This document shows, one piece after another, positions 60,868-64,000 of a DNA stretch of 64,000 nt. Origin of the DNA: Doryteuthis pealeii. Its lineage: Eukaryota; Mollusca; Cephalopoda; Myopsida; Loliginidae. The notes beneath the pieces were generated by a model. The model did not search any database and was not told the DNA's origin. It was given only the letters and a program-made list of their open reading frames with translations. Location of the stretch: NCBI GenBank assembly GCA_023376005.1, contig CM042157.1:90702987-90766986 (forward strand), written 5' to 3'. The translations under genes were made by a program, and so were the position numbers. How positions within the stretch are numbered: position 1 is the first letter of the stretch; each line of letters begins with the position of its first letter.

Positions 60868-61610
60868 TTGGGTGATAGAGAAATTTCCCTCGGGCTGCAG
60901 AAAGCAATGAGATCCTTTGGTTTGCTTGAGAAGAGGGTTTGGAGCCAATGTGGCATTAAGATCTCCACCAAGCTGGGTGTATACAAAGTCTGTGTGCTCA
61001 CTGCCCTTTTGTACGCCTGTGAGACTTGGGTTGTTTACAAACGACATCTCAGGACACTTGAAAAATTCCATTGGAATTGCCTTCGCAGGATGTTAGGAAC
61101 AGAATGGTTGTCATTTACACCAGACACTACAATACTTATAAGATGTCACCTGCCTAGTATTGAGAGTCTGATCCTTGGATCTCATTTTCACTGGTCTGGT
61201 CATCTAGTTTGTATGAATGATTGCCAAATCCCAAAACAATAACTTATGGGGAAATATCAACTGGCAAACGTCGTCAGTGCAAACCCAAATTGAGGTTTAA
61301 GGACTGCATCAAGAACACTTTGAATAATGTTGCTATTGCTGTAGAGGACTGGGAGAAGCTAGCTTGTAATAGATCTGGCTGGAGAGCCACCATCTATCGG
61401 TCTGTGAAAGAATTTGAGTCCAACCGAATTAAACACTAAAAATTGAAGCGGGCTGTTAGAAAGGGTTATTTTCAGTCCAGCAACATTCAAAGTGGAGAAG
61501 TTCCAAAATGTAGTTTATGTGGAAGAGTATGTCTCTCCAGGGCTGGCCTGGTGAGCCATCTGAGAAAACACAAGGATACAGTGTCAAATGCTACAGGCAC
61601 TCAACTATGA
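60868..61610 (+). pseudogene. LINE ORF2 3' end with terminal zinc finger
   Basis: Reads LLEKRVWSQCGIKISTKLGV, LTALLYACETWVVYKRHLRT and FHWNCLRRMLGTEW. After a +/-1 frameshift near 61235 it continues ISTGKRRQCKPKLRFKDCIK and VEDWEKLACNRSGWR. A TAA at 61437-61439 interrupts the same frame. The frame then gives a C2H2-like finger, PKCSLCGRVCLSRAG then HLRKH (C-x2-C-x12-H-x3-H), at about 61500-61572, with a stop at 61608-61610. This finger is usual at the C terminus of this invertebrate LINE group. The upstream palm domain is absent. The family differs from the one at 38770-39250 (ACETW rather than GCTTW). Confidence 0.85.
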
Positions 61611-61693
61611 AAAAAGAAAAAAAGAAAGAAAGAACAGGAAATGGTCTTACTCATGCACAAGTTGAGATATAGATATACTCTCAAAATAGTATC

Positions 61694-61745
<52 letters not shown>

Positions 61746-62668
61746 GCAGATGAGTTAAGATAGGTGAAAAAAGATTTTTTTAAATATCCCCAGGTAAAAG
61801 AAAGAGACAAAAATAGTTTTGACAAACAAAGGAAATTCCATGGTGTTACTTGGCAAAAAAAAAATGTAATGAAAAGAAACTGACCAACATTATAGATTCT
61901 GTAAAAAGTAAGCAAAGATCCTATTTTGTCTACATAGAGGAAATTGACTCTAATCTTAAACGAGGATCACTTTATATCTAAAGAGTATGGACAGTGAATT
62001 CAACATCGTAGCAAATTGCTTTATATTGCTTCCTAAGTCAAATAATCCATCAGGTCCCACAATAAACTGTTGCGGCTCAGCATGTCACATTCTTCAAATG
62101 CCTTTGTTAGAATTTACAAAGCTTTGCTTGGTACACAGACCTCAAGATTGTTTAGAGTACCTACTATTTCTAAGTGGTCACTCATCAAAGTAGTGAGCAG
62201 ATTCATCATTGCTTAACTTCAGTGATCTGGCAGGAAGTGGTGCTTTAAGTGAATTGACTGTAAGTCCTTTGACCTATTTCTCAGCCGATTTGTCTAAAAC
62301 CAATTAGAGGCAATTTCCCCAAAATGCATGTTAAGATCTCAGCCCATTCCATGAAACTAATGAAGGAAGCACCGTAATATCTTCACAAATGATCAGCTTA
62401 ATTTATGGTTAACTTATTCAATAAAATGTCAATGGAGGTGGTTTGTCTATTTTGCAAAACAAACTGGAAAATGAACTAAGAACCATAGCAGCATCTCAGT
62501 GAACAAGATTTTTAGCTCCCCAAATTGTTTTTTTTTTTGGGGGGGGGGTGAAAAATGGTGACTTTTTGTAATCTACTCTTGTCTGTAAAATGAGTTCTAG
62601 AGCTTCCCTACTCCTAAAAATTAGCTTATGATAGCTTTTTGACCTGAGGAATCCAAAAATGTGAACCA
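61611..62668. other. LINE 3' flank and unique DNA
   Basis: AAAG-rich stretch after the LINE stop, a TA tract, and a T9G9 block at 62528-62548. A 68-codon frame at 61987 is not recognised and probably chance. Confidence 0.5.
61698..61741. repeat. (TA)n microsatellite
   Basis: About 22 perfect TA units in unique sequence. Similar tracts lie at 828-893, 1959-1983, 3213-3243, 6339-6358, 6599-6632, 6766-6804, 31233-31287, 32160-32196, 47395-47420 and 48273-48314. Confidence 0.95.
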
Positions 62669-62883
62669 TATGACCTTTAGGCACCCCTTTTGCAATCTCG
62701 TTTCATAAGGACATTTTTTTCAACATCCTAGTTTATCCGGTTGTTTGTTAACAGATGACTTTTAGAGTTTTTTTTTTTTAATTATAAAACTAACCCCTAA
62801 CCCTTAACAAACAACCGGATTTTGGCAGTGTAAATGAAAAAAAATGACCTTATGAAACGAGATCACAAAATAAAAAAAGGCCT
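62669..62883. mobile_element. MITE D, most complete copy
   Basis: Both ends are present: ATGACCTTTAGGCACCCCTT with AATCTCGTTTCATAAGGACA at the left, and the complement of GATCTCGTTTCATAAGGTCA at the right. Inner CCGGTTGTTTGTTA arms flank AACTAACCCCTAACCCTTAA. Terminal repeats are about 80 bp. Confidence 0.8.
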
Positions 62884-62919
62884 TAAAAACTATTCTATTA
62901 AAATTTCAAGTCTAACTAA

Positions 62920-63105
62920 GTGTATTTGGATGATACCTTTATATTCTATCCCCAATTAGAAGACAAACAAGATCTGTTGGATCATATGATTTCAATTATA
63001 ACAACTATACAATTCACAATAGAAATAAGAATTTGGCTTTTCTTTCTTTCTTCTTTTGACATCTTTATAACCAACACAAAAGTAATAGAGAGAAAAACCC
63101 CATAG
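62920..63105 (+). pseudogene. Penelope-like reverse transcriptase fragment
   Basis: Sixty-one codons beginning VYLDDTFIFYPQLEDKQDLL and then ITTIQFTIEI. This matches the Penelope-like RT block around Y-V-D-D-T-F, followed by the I-Q-F-T-x-E strand. FLSSFDIFITNTK resembles the later 'FLD' strand of the same family. There is no open frame before or after and no GIY-YIG part. A retroviral or Ty1 RT (also YxDD) is less likely because of the spacing to IQFT. Confidence 0.55.
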
Positions 63106-64000
63106 ACACCAATTATGGAATTGCAGCAAGCTTATTACTACTATATGTAAGAGAAGTGTCTGTATGAATCCAAAAGATTTGTGGACCTTACAATATCAGT
63201 CATTCTCAGGACACAACCATTCTTTGAGATCTCTCATGAGGTCGTTGGATGACAAAAAATTTATCACATAGCATCCCATAAAAATGTGGAGAAGAAGAAA
63301 AAATCAGAAACCAGTTATCTGAAAGTCAAACACAAAGAAAGATATATCCAAAGGTGAAGTAGTAAAAATTTGGTATGTAAGAAATTATCTGAAGAAAGAT
63401 CACAATAACCTCATTGGAATGACGTTCAAATAATAAATAGGGAGTACAGCTGGGAGATGAGAAAATTGAAGAATATGCTGTATATTAGCCTTGGATTGAA
63501 GACCACACACACACACACAAAGAATTGCCTGTATTAAACAGATTGATAAAAATGGGTTGATCTGATCAATGTGGAATTATCTGTGCTATATATTTTGGTT
63601 TGGTTTGAAAAGTAAAATTGCCATCATTTCTTTTGTTTGGTTCCATTTTTGGATTTGCACTTCCAAACAAAAGAGATGACTTTCTCTTTCATATGTATTA
63701 TGTTATCTATCTATCTATCTATCTATCTATACATATATAATGGGCAGTTGTGTGAATCTGTATGTCTGGAGGAAACTTAAAAAATAAAACAATTAATGAC
63801 AAAGTAAATATATATATACACATTAAATATCACCAGGGCATGGCTTTTGAGCAAAAATAATGATGATTTGAATTATTTTTGAATACATCTAAAAATTAAA
63901 CAGCATTATAAAATAACATTAAAATTATACTCTGCCATTTTTTAGTGTTTCTCGCTAAAAAATAAACAAATGAATAACAGAAGCTTTTCTTTTCATTTTT
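63106..64000. other. AT-rich end of window
   Basis: Possible eroded continuation of the Penelope-like fragment to about 63480 with many stops, then (CA)n at 63504-63520 and the tetranucleotide tract. Confidence 0.45.
63702..63730. repeat. (ATCT)n microsatellite
   Basis: Seven TATC units followed by ATACATATATAATGGGCAG, a start-like motif shared with some Helitron 5' ends (not established here). Confidence 0.9.

Overview
The window looks like AT-rich, intron-rich animal nuclear DNA, most likely from a mollusc and possibly a cephalopod. Reasons: dense tRNA-derived SINEs, RTE-type LINE fragments, mariner relics, many long (TA)n/(CA)n tracts, and vertebrate-style GT..AG introns around very small exons. 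The taxon is an inference; nothing here fixes the species. No bacterial-type operons, rRNA genes, true tRNA genes or CRISPR arrays were seen. No new defence or metabolic system was found. The striking signal is the architecture of the sequence itself.

Architecture. Two giant inverted repeats fill about 46 kb of the 64 kb. Palindrome 1 is 1-16993: 1-8504 reads as the reverse complement of 8685-16993 around a ~180 bp loop. Palindrome 2 is 25522-54889: 25522-40205 mirrors 40275-54889 around a ~70 bp loop. Palindrome 2 starts at the first base after a 100-N gap (25422-25521). The two centres share a ~370 bp single-copy segment S (8313-8684, 40334-40690 and reversed 39780-40142). The simplest reading is one locus ordered [1-8312]-S-[40690-64000], assembled twice in opposite orientations. 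Non-mirrored sequence is 16994-25421 and 54890-64000.

Genes. The only host-gene signal is a series of small exons with good splice sites on the minus strand: 56873-56789, 52218-52194, 48383-48333, 45948-45869 and 45233-45203. They encode a Lys/Arg/Glu-rich, probably coiled-coil segment that recalls the charged region ahead of the TPRs in TTC31-type proteins (tentative). The last four are mirrored on the plus strand at 28182-35215, without the upstream exon. This favours the right arm of palindrome 2 as the genuine orientation.

Repeats. Everything else recognisable is transposon-derived: RTE-type LINE endonuclease and reverse transcriptase pieces (29360-30072, 38770-39250 and mirrors), another LINE 3' end (60868-61610), a Penelope-like RT scrap (62920-63105), a mariner transposase relic (32197-32995 and mirror), a mariner MITE with long TIRs (36639-37055 and mirror), three tRNA-derived SINE families, a ~600 bp interspersed family called here repeat C (about ten copies), several foldback elements, and a MITE carrying internal telomere-like TTAGGG motifs. 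The remaining long stretches are AT-rich intronic or intergenic DNA.
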